Assembly (NCBI RefSeq): GCF_023715685.1
Contig: NZ_JAMBOQ010000003.1
Span: forward strand, 434,001 to 498,000
DNA length: 64,000 nucleotides
Reading direction: 5' to 3'
Source: Priestia aryabhattai
GTDB lineage: Bacteria > Bacillota > Bacilli > Bacillales > Bacillaceae_H
Below are positions 43,007 through 50,321 of the stretch, in pieces; within the stretch, counting starts at the first letter, position 1, and the number at the start of each line of letters is the position of its first letter. Made by a program: the position numbers and the translations under genes. The notes beneath the pieces are model-generated. The model saw only the letters and a program-made list of their open reading frames with translations, ran no database searches and was not told where the DNA came from.

Positions 43007-43717
43007 ATGCTCACAAAAGTTCAAATGCCTCCATCGCTTGAGACGCTTGTACTGACGATTCAGCAAGGGGATAAACAATTACATAATGAAATGATTCAAC
43101 AATATAAACCGTTTATTGCTAAAGTTGTTTCGGCTGTATGTAAACGTTATATAAGTGAAGCTGACGATGAATTTAGCATTGGTCTGATTGCGTTTAATGA
43201 AGCTATTGAAAATTACACAATCCAAAAAGGACGATCCCTTCTTGCATTTGCGGAACTTATTATCAAAAGAAGAGTAATCGACTATATTCGAAAAGAAAAG
43301 CGAAATCAAACGCTGCTCTATAACCGAATTGAAAATGAAGGTTTTATTCAAGGTAAGGTAGAAAGGGATATATCGCTCTCTAACTATAAAAGGCAAAGTG
43401 AAACTTCACATATTCAAGAGGAAATGACTTATTTTTGTCAGACGCTAAAATTGTTTAAATTAACTCTTGAAGACATTATTAACACGTCTCCTAAACATAA
43501 AGATGCAAGGGGAAATGCAGTGGAAGTTGCATCTTTTATCGTCAATGAAAAAGAATTAAAAGATAAGCTGTTTTTAAAGCGGCAGCTTCCTATTCGCTTG
43601 ATTGAAAAACATGTCAAAGTAAGCCGAAAAACAATTGAAAGAAACCGTAAATACATCATCGCGATGGTTATTATATTAGCGGGGGATTACGTGTATTTAA
43701 AAGACTATATTATGTAA
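43007..43717 (+). CDS. sigI: RNA polymerase sigma factor SigI
   Basis: 236 residues. The region 2 equivalent reads FIAKVVSAVCKRYISEADDEFSIGLIAFNEAIENYTIQKG..LLAFAELIIKRRVIDYIRKE. The C-terminal region ends RLIEKHVKVSRKTIERNRKYIIAMVIILAGDYVYLKDYI, the distinctive SigI tail. SigI controls heat and cell-wall genes and is normally followed by its anti-sigma gene rsgI. Here a terminator and an opposite-strand SASP gene follow, so rsgI is absent. ATG 43007 lies behind GAGGTG. Confidence 0.85.
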   Translation: MLTKVQMPPSLETLVLTIQQGDKQLHNEMIQQYKPFIAKVVSAVCKRYISEADDEFSIGLIAFNEAIENYTIQKGRSLLAFAELIIKRRVIDYIRKEKRNQTLLYNRIENEGFIQGKVERDISLSNYKRQSETSHIQEEMTYFCQTLKLFKLTLEDIINTSPKHKDARGNAVEVASFIVNEKELKDKLFLKRQLPIRLIEKHVKVSRKTIERNRKYIIAMVIILAGDYVYLKDYIM

Positions 43718-43719
43718 GA

Positions 43720-43748
43720 AAAAAGGCACACGCAGGTGCCTTTTTTTA
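43720..43748 (+). terminator. Terminator of sigI
   Basis: AAAAAGGCAC / GTGCCTTTTT, directly after the stop codon. Confidence 0.85.
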
Positions 43749-43769
43749 GCCATGTTATGAAATTGTGTT

Positions 43770-43967
43770 TTATTTTTGTGTGCTGCCGCTTAAGTGAGCT
43801 TGAGCTTGTTGCACTAAGCGTTTTGTGATTTCTCCGCCTACTGAACCGTTGCTGCGTGCAGCAGTGTCAGAACCTAGAGTTACCCCAAATTCTTGAGCGA
43901 TTTCATATTTATATTGATCTAAAAATTGTTCTACTCCTGGTGTTAATAGTTTATTTGTTCTAGCCAT
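43770..43967 (-). CDS. Alpha/beta-type small acid-soluble spore protein
   Basis: 65 residues with all SASP features: Asn/Gln-rich, YEIAQEFGV containing the GPR protease cleavage site, [22 protein letters not shown] as the DNA-binding segment. It coats and protects DNA in dormant spores. RBS GGAGATGA. A SigG-like promoter and a strong 5' hairpin lie upstream. Confidence 0.93.
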   Translation of the reverse strand: MARTNKLLTPGVEQFLDQYKYEIAQEFGVTLGSDTAARSNGSVGGEITKRLVQQAQAHLSGSTQK

Positions 43968-43991
43968 GATTAGTCATCTCCTTTTTTAGTT

Positions 43992-44013
43992 GTACAGCAG
44001 TTCACTGCTGTAC
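43992..44013 (-). promoter_or_regulatory. Perfect 10-bp stem-loop at the 5' end of the SASP mRNA
   Basis: GTACAGCAGT / ACTGCTGTAC with a two-base loop lies between the predicted SigG start point and the ribosome binding site. It may stabilise the mRNA. Confidence 0.6.
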
Positions 44014-44016
44014 CTG

Positions 44017-44045
44017 TATTATTTGTTGTTTACCATTTTGCATAC
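44017..44045 (-). promoter_or_regulatory. Candidate SigG promoter of SASP gene
   Basis: The minus strand reads GTATG, 17 bases, AATAATA, about 50 bases upstream of the ATG. It is close to but not identical with the forespore consensus. Confidence 0.45.
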
Positions 44046-44067
44046 TGGTAATGGTTTGCAAGAAAGT

Positions 44068-44109
44068 ATAAAAAAGCCCAGCTTTCAAAGAAGCTGGGCT
44101 TTTTTATAT
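44068..44109 (-). terminator. Terminator of phaP
   Basis: AAAAAAGCCCAGCTT / AAGCTGGGCTTTTTT right after the phaP stop on the minus strand. Confidence 0.92.
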
Positions 44110-44110
44110 A

Positions 44111-44623
44111 TTATTTTACAACTGCATATTGCTCAAGAGACTGAGCAAATGACTTTTGAAGAGATTTCACTTGTTCTACGTATGCATCAGATACGTGTTG
44201 GAATTCTTGACGCGTTTTCTTTTGCTCTTCTACTAATTGTGTTACTACTTGATGATATTGTTCTTGAGCTTGCTTTACTAGAGAGTAGCTTGATTTGCTT
44301 TGGTTAAGAGAAAGCTCTTGTAATTTGTTTAATGCTTCATGCGTGCGGTTTGTCCATTCTTCATAAGAATCGGCAACAGCGTTACCAGCTGTTTTGCGTA
44401 AGTTTTCAACTGTTTTTTGTTGAAGATCTTCTAATTCAGCTTTCCATTGTTTGTCTGTTGCTTGAAGTTGTTCAACTGCTTTTGTTACAAATTCTTGCTG
44501 TTGCTCAAGTGCTTTTAACGTCCATTGCTCAATTTGTTTGTTTCCGTCTGCAATGTTTTGTAACCCCTTTGTCCATTGTTCCCACATTGCATCAATTACT
44601 GTATCATACTTTACTGTTGACAT
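44111..44623 (-). CDS. phaP: Phasin PhaP
   Basis: 170 residues, almost fully helical, Gln/Glu/Lys-rich (IDAMWEQWTKGLQNIADGNKQIEQW), no signal or membrane segment. Length and text match the B. megaterium granule-coating phasin. It coats polyhydroxybutyrate inclusions and affects granule size and number. ATG 44623 follows AAGGAGGAA. It is downstream of phaQ on the same strand and divergent from phaRBC. Confidence 0.93.
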   Translation of the reverse strand: MSTVKYDTVIDAMWEQWTKGLQNIADGNKQIEQWTLKALEQQQEFVTKAVEQLQATDKQWKAELEDLQQKTVENLRKTAGNAVADSYEEWTNRTHEALNKLQELSLNQSKSSYSLVKQAQEQYHQVVTQLVEEQKKTRQEFQHVSDAYVEQVKSLQKSFAQSLEQYAVVK

Positions 44624-44791
44624 AATCAAATTCCTCCTTGAATAATTTGGTCTGGCGAACAGTTATCGTAATGAACAAAACGTTAAAGAAGAAATTCGTA
44701 GTTGTGTAATAGACCTAACATTCCGCGCTCGCTGATTGACCGTGAAATTTAACATTATATTAGGAAACGCAGATGTACTGCGTGAATCCCT

Positions 44792-45232
44792 TTAATCGTT
44801 TTCTTCCTCTTTTGATTCTTTTGACTTTTTAGAAGAAGAAGAGCTAAAAGGGAACAACATGTCGGTATACATGTGAAAAAATGAATCTAACATGTTTTGA
44901 TACTGTTCAAGTGAATTAGCCCACATGCTTAAATATTGTTCACCGGCATCTGTTAATGAATAAATCCGGCGTGCAGGTCCTTCAGCTGATGTATCCCATT
45001 GCGATGTAATCAAGTTGTCTTTTTCAAGCTGTCTCAGTGTGCGGTAGACATTTCCTTGATCAACTGATGTGAATCCAAAGCTCATTAGTTGCTGAATGAG
45101 CTTGTAACCATGTAGATTCCACCCTCTTAAACTTAAAAGAAGAAAAGGAACCATCAAGTTTTTTGGTGCACCGCTAATCGATTTTTCTAAGTTGTTTGAA
45201 TTAGAGGTGTTATCTTTTTCACTTGATCCCAA
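44792..45232 (-). CDS. phaQ: PhaQ, PadR-type regulator of phasin expression
   Basis: 146 residues. A PadR winged helix (NLMVPFLLLSLRGWNLHGYKLIQQL, VDQGNVYRTLRQLEKDNLITSQW, RRIYSLTDAGEQYL) is followed by a Ser/Lys/Glu-rich tail. In B. megaterium PhaQ represses phaQ-phaP and responds to polymer. TTG 45232 sits seven bases behind GAAGGGGTG; the GTG in that ribosome binding site is unlikely. Confidence 0.9.
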   Translation of the reverse strand: MGSSEKDNTSNSNNLEKSISGAPKNLMVPFLLLSLRGWNLHGYKLIQQLMSFGFTSVDQGNVYRTLRQLEKDNLITSQWDTSAEGPARRIYSLTDAGEQYLSMWANSLEQYQNMLDSFFHMYTDMLFPFSSSSSKKSKESKEEEND

Positions 45233-45405
45233 GGTAATCACCCCTTCGAAAAAAGAGAATTTATTTTCTATATGTGTAATTTACACCTAGATGAAAAAAT
45301 TGTCAACACTTTAAAACATGTCTTTCAAATACAGGAAAAAAGAACGATTTTTTAGATTTCGACAAAAAGCGTCAAAAAAATTCAAAAATAAACAAAGATT
45401 TAGAA

Positions 45406-45434
45406 TTGTTTATTTTGGAAAACGAATTTATAAT
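45406..45434 (+). promoter_or_regulatory. Candidate SigA promoter of phaRBC
   Basis: TTGTTT, exactly 17 bases, TATAAT, about 190 bases before phaR. The remaining leader is long and includes the motif shared with pncB. Confidence 0.55.
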
Positions 45435-45482
45435 AGTACATGTAGGTAATTTTTATAACATTTATAATTTGTTGGTAAGTGA

Positions 45483-45504
45483 ATTGTGAAAAGATTTACA
45501 TTAT
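45483..45504 (+). promoter_or_regulatory. Motif shared with the pncB upstream region
   Basis: ATTGTGAAAAGATTTACAT followed by TAT. The first 19 bases recur exactly at 53082, upstream of pncB-nadE. The left half (TTGTGAA) equals a Rex half-site; the right half (TTTACA) is imperfect. Confidence 0.6.
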
Positions 45505-45624
45505 CCAATAAATAAACGCAAAATTGGTTGCGTTTACTTAGAGCTTCTAATATGTCGCTTGTCACATTAAGTGTCCATATTGAAAGCCATCACTTTTAAC
45601 GTACACAAGAAAGGAGATGGAGTT

Positions 45625-46239
45625 TTGGAACAGCAAAAAGTATTTGATCCGTTTCAAGCATGGAAAGACGTATATGACAAAACCGAATCTTACTGGGGTA
45701 AAGTTATTGGGGACAATATGAATCGTGAAGAATTTTCCCAGCTCATGGGAAATGTGCTAAATATGAACCTTCAATATCAACAAGCAGTAAATGAAGTAAC
45801 GGGGCGCTATCTGCACCAAGTAAATGTACCAACAAAAGAAGATGTAGCAAACGTTGCGTCATTAGTCATCAATGTGGAAGAAAAAGTAGAATTGTTAGAA
45901 GAGCAATTTGATGACCGCTTTGATGAATTAGAAGCAAAGCAAGAAAATGCATCTGTTTTGAAAAAAGAAGTAACTAAGCTGAAATCTGATGTCAAATCGT
46001 TAGACAAAAAACTCGACAAAGTTTTGTCTCTTCTTGAAGGGCAACAAAAAACACAAGACGAGTTAAAAGACACTATTCAAAAGCAAATTAAAACTCAAGG
46101 TGAGCAGCTTCAAGCTCAGCTATTAGAAAAACAAGAGAAATTAGCAAAAGAAAATGCAGCTGAAAAGCCAAAGGCAGAAGCGCAAACTGGAGCAAAATCA
46201 TCAAATGCTCAAAAAACAGAGCAGCCGGCTCGCAAGTAA
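45625..46239 (+). CDS. phaR: PhaR subunit of class IV PHA synthase
   Basis: 204 residues: N-terminal domain (FDPFQAWKDVYDKTESYWGKVIG) and a long coiled coil (about 85-170, e.g. VEEKVELLEEQFDDRFDELE), ending in a basic Ala/Lys tail. It is the obligate partner of PhaC in Bacillus class IV synthases. TTG 45625 follows AAAGGAGATGG. First gene of the phaRBC operon. Confidence 0.93.
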   Translation: MEQQKVFDPFQAWKDVYDKTESYWGKVIGDNMNREEFSQLMGNVLNMNLQYQQAVNEVTGRYLHQVNVPTKEDVANVASLVINVEEKVELLEEQFDDRFDELEAKQENASVLKKEVTKLKSDVKSLDKKLDKVLSLLEGQQKTQDELKDTIQKQIKTQGEQLQAQLLEKQEKLAKENAAEKPKAEAQTGAKSSNAQKTEQPARK

Positions 46240-46320
46240 GGTATAGGGGATTTTATAACAACATTAACTGCTGTATTTACAGTAAAAATCATCGCTGAAG
46301 AAGCAAGGGGGAAATTTTTC

Positions 46321-47064
46321 ATGACAACATTACAAGGTAAAGTAGCAATCGTAACAGGCGGATCTAAAGGTATCGGGGCAGCAATTACACGTGAGCTTGC
46401 TTCTAATGGAGTAAAAGTAGCAGTAAACTATAACAGCAGTAAGGAATCTGCAGAAGCAATCGTAAAAGAAATTAAAGACAACGGCGGAGAAGCTATTGCG
46501 GTTCAAGCTGACGTGTCTTATGTAGATCAAGCAAAACACCTAATCGAAGAAACAAAAGCTGCGTTTGGTCAATTAGACATTCTAGTAAACAATGCTGGAA
46601 TTACACGCGACCGTTCATTCAAGAAGTTAGGTGAAGAAGATTGGAAAAAAGTAATTGATGTAAACTTACATAGCGTATACAACACAACATCAGCTGCGCT
46701 AACGCATCTTTTAGAATCTGAAGGTGGTCGTGTTATCAATATTTCATCAATTATTGGTCAGGCGGGCGGATTTGGTCAAACAAACTACTCAGCTGCTAAA
46801 GCAGGTATGCTAGGATTCACAAAATCATTAGCTCTTGAACTAGCTAAGACAGGCGTAACGGTTAATGCAATTTGCCCAGGATTTATTGAAACGGAAATGG
46901 TGATGGCAATTCCTGAAGATGTTCGTGCAAAAATTGTTGCGAAAATTCCAACTCGTCGCTTAGGCCACGCTGAAGAAATTGCACGTGGAGTTGTTTACTT
47001 AGCAAAAGACGGCGCGTACATTACGGGACAACAGTTAAACATTAACGGCGGCTTATACATGTAA
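46321..47064 (+). CDS. phaB: Acetoacetyl-CoA reductase PhaB
   Basis: 247-residue SDR. The NADPH site is VTGGSKGIGAAI, NNAGI is present, the catalytic Ser is in INISSIIGQAGGFGQ, and catalytic YSAAK is present. It reduces acetoacetyl-CoA to (R)-3-hydroxybutyryl-CoA, the monomer used by PhaRC. RBS AAGGGGGAA. Middle gene of phaRBC. Confidence 0.94.
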   Translation: MTTLQGKVAIVTGGSKGIGAAITRELASNGVKVAVNYNSSKESAEAIVKEIKDNGGEAIAVQADVSYVDQAKHLIEETKAAFGQLDILVNNAGITRDRSFKKLGEEDWKKVIDVNLHSVYNTTSAALTHLLESEGGRVINISSIIGQAGGFGQTNYSAAKAGMLGFTKSLALELAKTGVTVNAICPGFIETEMVMAIPEDVRAKIVAKIPTRRLGHAEEIARGVVYLAKDGAYITGQQLNINGGLYM

Positions 47065-47140
47065 TAGATGCTGGCCCTGACTTTTGTCGGGGCTGTGCTT
47101 GTTAACTAACTACTAATGGAATGAAAGGGTGTGTATATTC

Positions 47141-48229
47141 GTGGCAATTCCTTACGTGCAAGAGTGGGAAAAATTAATCAAATCAATGCCAAGTGAATAT
47201 AAAAGTTCTGCAAGACGTTTTAAGCGTGCATATGAAATTATGACAACAGAAGCGGATCCGGAAGTTGGATTAACACCAAAAGAGGTTATTTGGAAAAAGA
47301 ATAAAGCGAAATTATATCGCTATACGCCAGTAAAAGATAACCTGCATAAAACACCAATCTTACTCGTATATGCACTGATCAATAAACCGTATATTTTAGA
47401 TTTAACACCTGGAAACAGCCTTGTTGAATACTTATTAAACCGCGGTTTTGATGTGTATTTGCTTGACTGGGGAACTCCTGGGCTTGAAGATAGCAATATG
47501 AAGCTAGATGATTATATTGTGGATTATATTCCAAAAGCGGCAAAAAAGGTGCTACGCACTTCTAAATCTCCTGATTTGTCTGTTCTTGGTTACTGCATGG
47601 GCGGAACCATGACATCTATTTTTGCTGCATTAAATGAAGACTTGCCGATTAAAAACTTAATTTTTATGACAAGTCCATTTGATTTTTCGGATACAGGTTT
47701 ATACGGAGCATTTCTAGACGATCGCTACTTTAATTTAGATAAAGCAGTAGATACATTCGGAAACATCCCTCCAGAGATGATTGACTTTGGAAACAAGATG
47801 TTAAAGCCAATCACGAATTTTTACGGTCCGTATGTAACGTTGGTGGACCGTTCGGAAAATCAGCGTTTTGTTGAAAGCTGGAAGCTAATGCAAAAGTGGG
47901 TTGCTGACGGAATCCCATTTGCTGGTGAAGCTTATCGTCAGTGGATTCGTGACTTCTATCAACAAAACAAATTAATCAATGGTGAACTTGAAGTTCGCGG
48001 ACGCAAAGTAGATTTAAAAAATATTAAAGCTAATATTTTAAACATTGCTGCTAGCCGTGATCATATTGCGATGCCGCATCAAGTGGCAGCTTTAATGGAC
48101 GCTGTTTCAAGTGAAGATAAAGAGTATAAATTGTTGCAAACAGGTCACGTATCTGTTGTATTTGGTCCAAAAGCAGTGAAGGAAACATATCCTTCAATCG
48201 GCGATTGGCTAGAAAAACGTTCTAAATAA
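47141..48229 (+). CDS. phaC: PHA synthase catalytic subunit PhaC (class IV)
   Basis: 362 residues, the known length in B. megaterium. Alpha/beta hydrolase fold. The nucleophile Cys of the lipase-like box LGYCMGG is near residue 152, catalytic Asp in AASRDHIAMP, His in LQTGHVSVVFG. It polymerises hydroxybutyryl-CoA with PhaR. GTG 47141 stands behind GAAAGGGTG. Confidence 0.95.
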   Translation: MAIPYVQEWEKLIKSMPSEYKSSARRFKRAYEIMTTEADPEVGLTPKEVIWKKNKAKLYRYTPVKDNLHKTPILLVYALINKPYILDLTPGNSLVEYLLNRGFDVYLLDWGTPGLEDSNMKLDDYIVDYIPKAAKKVLRTSKSPDLSVLGYCMGGTMTSIFAALNEDLPIKNLIFMTSPFDFSDTGLYGAFLDDRYFNLDKAVDTFGNIPPEMIDFGNKMLKPITNFYGPYVTLVDRSENQRFVESWKLMQKWVADGIPFAGEAYRQWIRDFYQQNKLINGELEVRGRKVDLKNIKANILNIAASRDHIAMPHQVAALMDAVSSEDKEYKLLQTGHVSVVFGPKAVKETYPSIGDWLEKRSK

Positions 48230-48232
48230 AAT

Positions 48233-48268
48233 AAAGACTTCTTCTCTTATTGAGGAGAAGTCTTTTTG
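48233..48268 (+). terminator. Terminator of phaRBC
   Basis: AAAGACTTCTTCTC / GAGGAGAAGTCTTT with one G-U pair, then T-run. Confidence 0.85.
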
Positions 48269-48340
48269 TGTAAACAGGCAATATTGAGTGAGGGTTCTTT
48301 ATGCGGGCTGCTGGGATTTATGATATCTAATGACAAGTGA

Positions 48341-48415
48341 GGTGACTTCTTTTATACTAGTGTAGTCACCTTCTTGAACATGGGATTTTTTACATGGATA
48401 TTGCTATCCGTGTAA
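48341..48415 (+). promoter_or_regulatory. Two consecutive hairpins in the ktrB-type leader
   Basis: GGTGAC (48341) pairs with GTCACC (48365-48370). TTACATGGATA (48390) pairs with TATCCGTGTAA (to 48415) through one wobble. Neither is followed by a T-run, so they are not plain terminators. I do not see the ydaO (c-di-AMP) consensus. Confidence 0.45.
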
Positions 48416-48482
48416 CAATGAGTATGCTTTGGGAAGAAAGAAGAAAACTATTAGTATTATAACGAAAAAGGAATGTCAGATT

Positions 48483-49838
48483 ATGCCGCAACCATGGAAA
48501 CGACGAGTAAGGCAGATGTCTTCAGCTCAAATTATTGTTACATTTTACATAGTGGCTGTTACGCTTGGATTTCTATTACTTAGTATTCCAGAAGCTTTAA
48601 AGCCGGGAGTGAAGTTAGCATTTATTGATCGCTTATTTATTGCCGTTAGTGCGGTAAGTGTAACAGGGCTGACACCTGTCTCTACTCCGGATACATTTAG
48701 TACGACGGGATATTTTTTGCTCGCTTTTATCTTTCAAATCGGTGGTATTGGTGTGATGACACTCAGTACATTCATTTGGATGATTTTGGGTAAAAAAATC
48801 GGTTTAAAGGAACGTCAGCTCATTATGACAGACCATAACCAATCCCGTTTATCAGGATTAGTTGACTTGATGAGAAATATTTTATTTATTATTTTTGCCA
48901 TTGAACTAGTTGGTGCCATTATTTTAGGATTACATTTTCTCCGTTATTATTCGAGCTGGACAGATGCGTTTCTGCATGGTTTTTTTGCTTCTGTCAGCGC
49001 TACAACAAACGCTGGCTTCGATATTACAGGATCTTCATTTATCCCGTATGCCCATGATTATTTTGTACAAGTGGTAACCGTTATTTTAATTACGCTTGGA
49101 GCGATTGGATTCCCTGTATTAATTGAAATTAAGCACTATTTTTTAACATTTAAAGATAAGCGTAAATTTCAATTTTCGCTATTTACGAAACTAACGACAA
49201 TTATGTTTTTTCTGTTGTTAGCAGGGGGAACACTCTTGATTCTTGTGCTGGAGCATTCAGGATTTTTAGCAGATAAGTCTTGGCATGAATCGTTCTTTTA
49301 TGCGTTTTTCCAATCCGCTGCCACAAGGAGCGGAGGAGTGGCGACCATGAATATTAATGAGTTTTCACTTCCTACGTTAATTATGATGAGCGCGATGATG
49401 TTTATCGGTGCTTCACCGAGCTCAGTAGGGGGAGGAATTCGTACGACGACGTTTGCATTAAATATTCTTTTCCTGTTTTATTACGTAAGAGGAAATAAGA
49501 CGATTAAAATCTTTCGCCGCGAAATTCATGAAGATGACATTATTAAATCAGTAGCTGTATCGATGTTAGCTGTAATCATTTGCTCGATTTCTCTTCTTAT
49601 TTTAAGTATTACAGAACATTTTTCTCTCATTGAGCTTATTTTTGAAGTGTGTTCAGCTTTTGGGACAACAGGTTTATCAATGGGAATTACAGGAGGGCTT
49701 TCTGATATCGGTAAATGCGTTATTATGATTTTAATGTTCATTGGCCGAATTGGCATGTTTTCATTTATCTTAATGCTTCGCCGTCCAACATCTGGACCCG
49801 ATTATCACTATCCGAAAGAACGTATTATTATTGGGTAA
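48483..49838 (+). CDS. Ktr/Trk-type potassium uptake channel subunit (KtrB/KtrD)
   Basis: 451 residues with eight helices and four pore loops, each with the selectivity glycine: SVTGLTPVST, SATTNAGFDITG, AATRSGGVATMN, SAFGTTGLSMG. This is the ion-conducting subunit, which works with a cytoplasmic KtrA/KtrC RCK protein. None is encoded next to it, which resembles B. subtilis ktrD. ATG 48483 follows AAGGAA. Confidence 0.92.
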   Translation: MPQPWKRRVRQMSSAQIIVTFYIVAVTLGFLLLSIPEALKPGVKLAFIDRLFIAVSAVSVTGLTPVSTPDTFSTTGYFLLAFIFQIGGIGVMTLSTFIWMILGKKIGLKERQLIMTDHNQSRLSGLVDLMRNILFIIFAIELVGAIILGLHFLRYYSSWTDAFLHGFFASVSATTNAGFDITGSSFIPYAHDYFVQVVTVILITLGAIGFPVLIEIKHYFLTFKDKRKFQFSLFTKLTTIMFFLLLAGGTLLILVLEHSGFLADKSWHESFFYAFFQSAATRSGGVATMNINEFSLPTLIMMSAMMFIGASPSSVGGGIRTTTFALNILFLFYYVRGNKTIKIFRREIHEDDIIKSVAVSMLAVIICSISLLILSITEHFSLIELIFEVCSAFGTTGLSMGITGGLSDIGKCVIMILMFIGRIGMFSFILMLRRPTSGPDYHYPKERIIIG

Positions 49839-49868
49839 AAGACTTCCTTCAAGGGAGTCTTTTTTTTA
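49838..49868 (+). terminator. Terminator of ktr-type gene
   Basis: AAGACTTCCT / AGGGAGTCTT stem overlapping the stop codon and followed by eight T. Confidence 0.7.
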
Positions 49869-49955
49869 CAGCTTTTTCTGCTTATATTGCTTCTCAGAAG
49901 GCGCATTCTAAGAAAAGGAAGTTCAATGAGCTTCCAAGCATAGGAGGGATACATG

Positions 49956-50114
49956 ATGGCAAAGCGTAAAGTAGGGTATAAATCAGCACTGACTAACAAT
50001 AACACACCAAAAGAGAGCCTTTCGGATGCAGAATTTGCTGCTGAATATGCTGGCGGTGAGGAGCCGGCTAAAGGCGCGAATCGCAATTCTAAAAAAGGGA
50101 AGCAAGGTAAGTAA
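49956..50114 (+). CDS. Small basic protein, possible spore protein (52 aa)
   Basis: Starts MAKRKVGYKSALTNNNTPKE, contains LSDAEFAAEYAGGEE and ends KKGKQGK. Strong AGGAGGG ribosome binding site; a second ATG three bases upstream is possible. High Asn/Lys/Gly and the E-F-A-A-E text, similar to GPR cleavage sites of gamma-type SASPs, suggest a minor spore protein. Unproven. Confidence 0.6.
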   Translation: MAKRKVGYKSALTNNNTPKESLSDAEFAAEYAGGEEPAKGANRNSKKGKQGK

Positions 50115-50116
50115 CG

Positions 50117-50290
50117 ATGAGCAAACATAAACAACAAAATAAGCACATCGCAAGCACCGAAGCAAAACAAAAACAGTTATTGCAAGAAGAGTTCGGAGCG
50201 GAAATGGGCGATCCGAACGCAGCTAAAATATATGAATCCCTAGGAAAGACAAAGTCTGATAAAGAGCATAACAAGAAAAAAGAATGTTAA
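50117..50290 (+). CDS. Small hydrophilic protein, possible spore protein (57 aa)
   Basis: Starts MSKHKQQNKHIASTEAKQKQ, contains LLQEEFGAEMGD and ends NKKKEC. Only two bases follow the preceding gene's stop, so translation is probably coupled. Gln/Lys-rich with an EEFGAE segment that resembles GPR sites, as in its neighbour. Family not recognised with certainty. Confidence 0.6.
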   Translation: MSKHKQQNKHIASTEAKQKQLLQEEFGAEMGDPNAAKIYESLGKTKSDKEHNKKKEC

Positions 50291-50292
50291 AG

Positions 50293-50321
50293 AAAAAAAC
50301 CTCGGATATCCGAGGTTTTAG
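50293..50321. terminator. Bidirectional terminator
   Basis: AAAACCTCGGATATCCGAGGTTTT is a perfect palindrome between the convergent small gene and the radical SAM gene. Confidence 0.8.

Noticed and set aside
48269..48482. c-di-AMP (ydaO) riboswitch before the potassium channel gene
   Set aside because: The conserved ydaO sequence blocks are not visible; only generic hairpins are seen.
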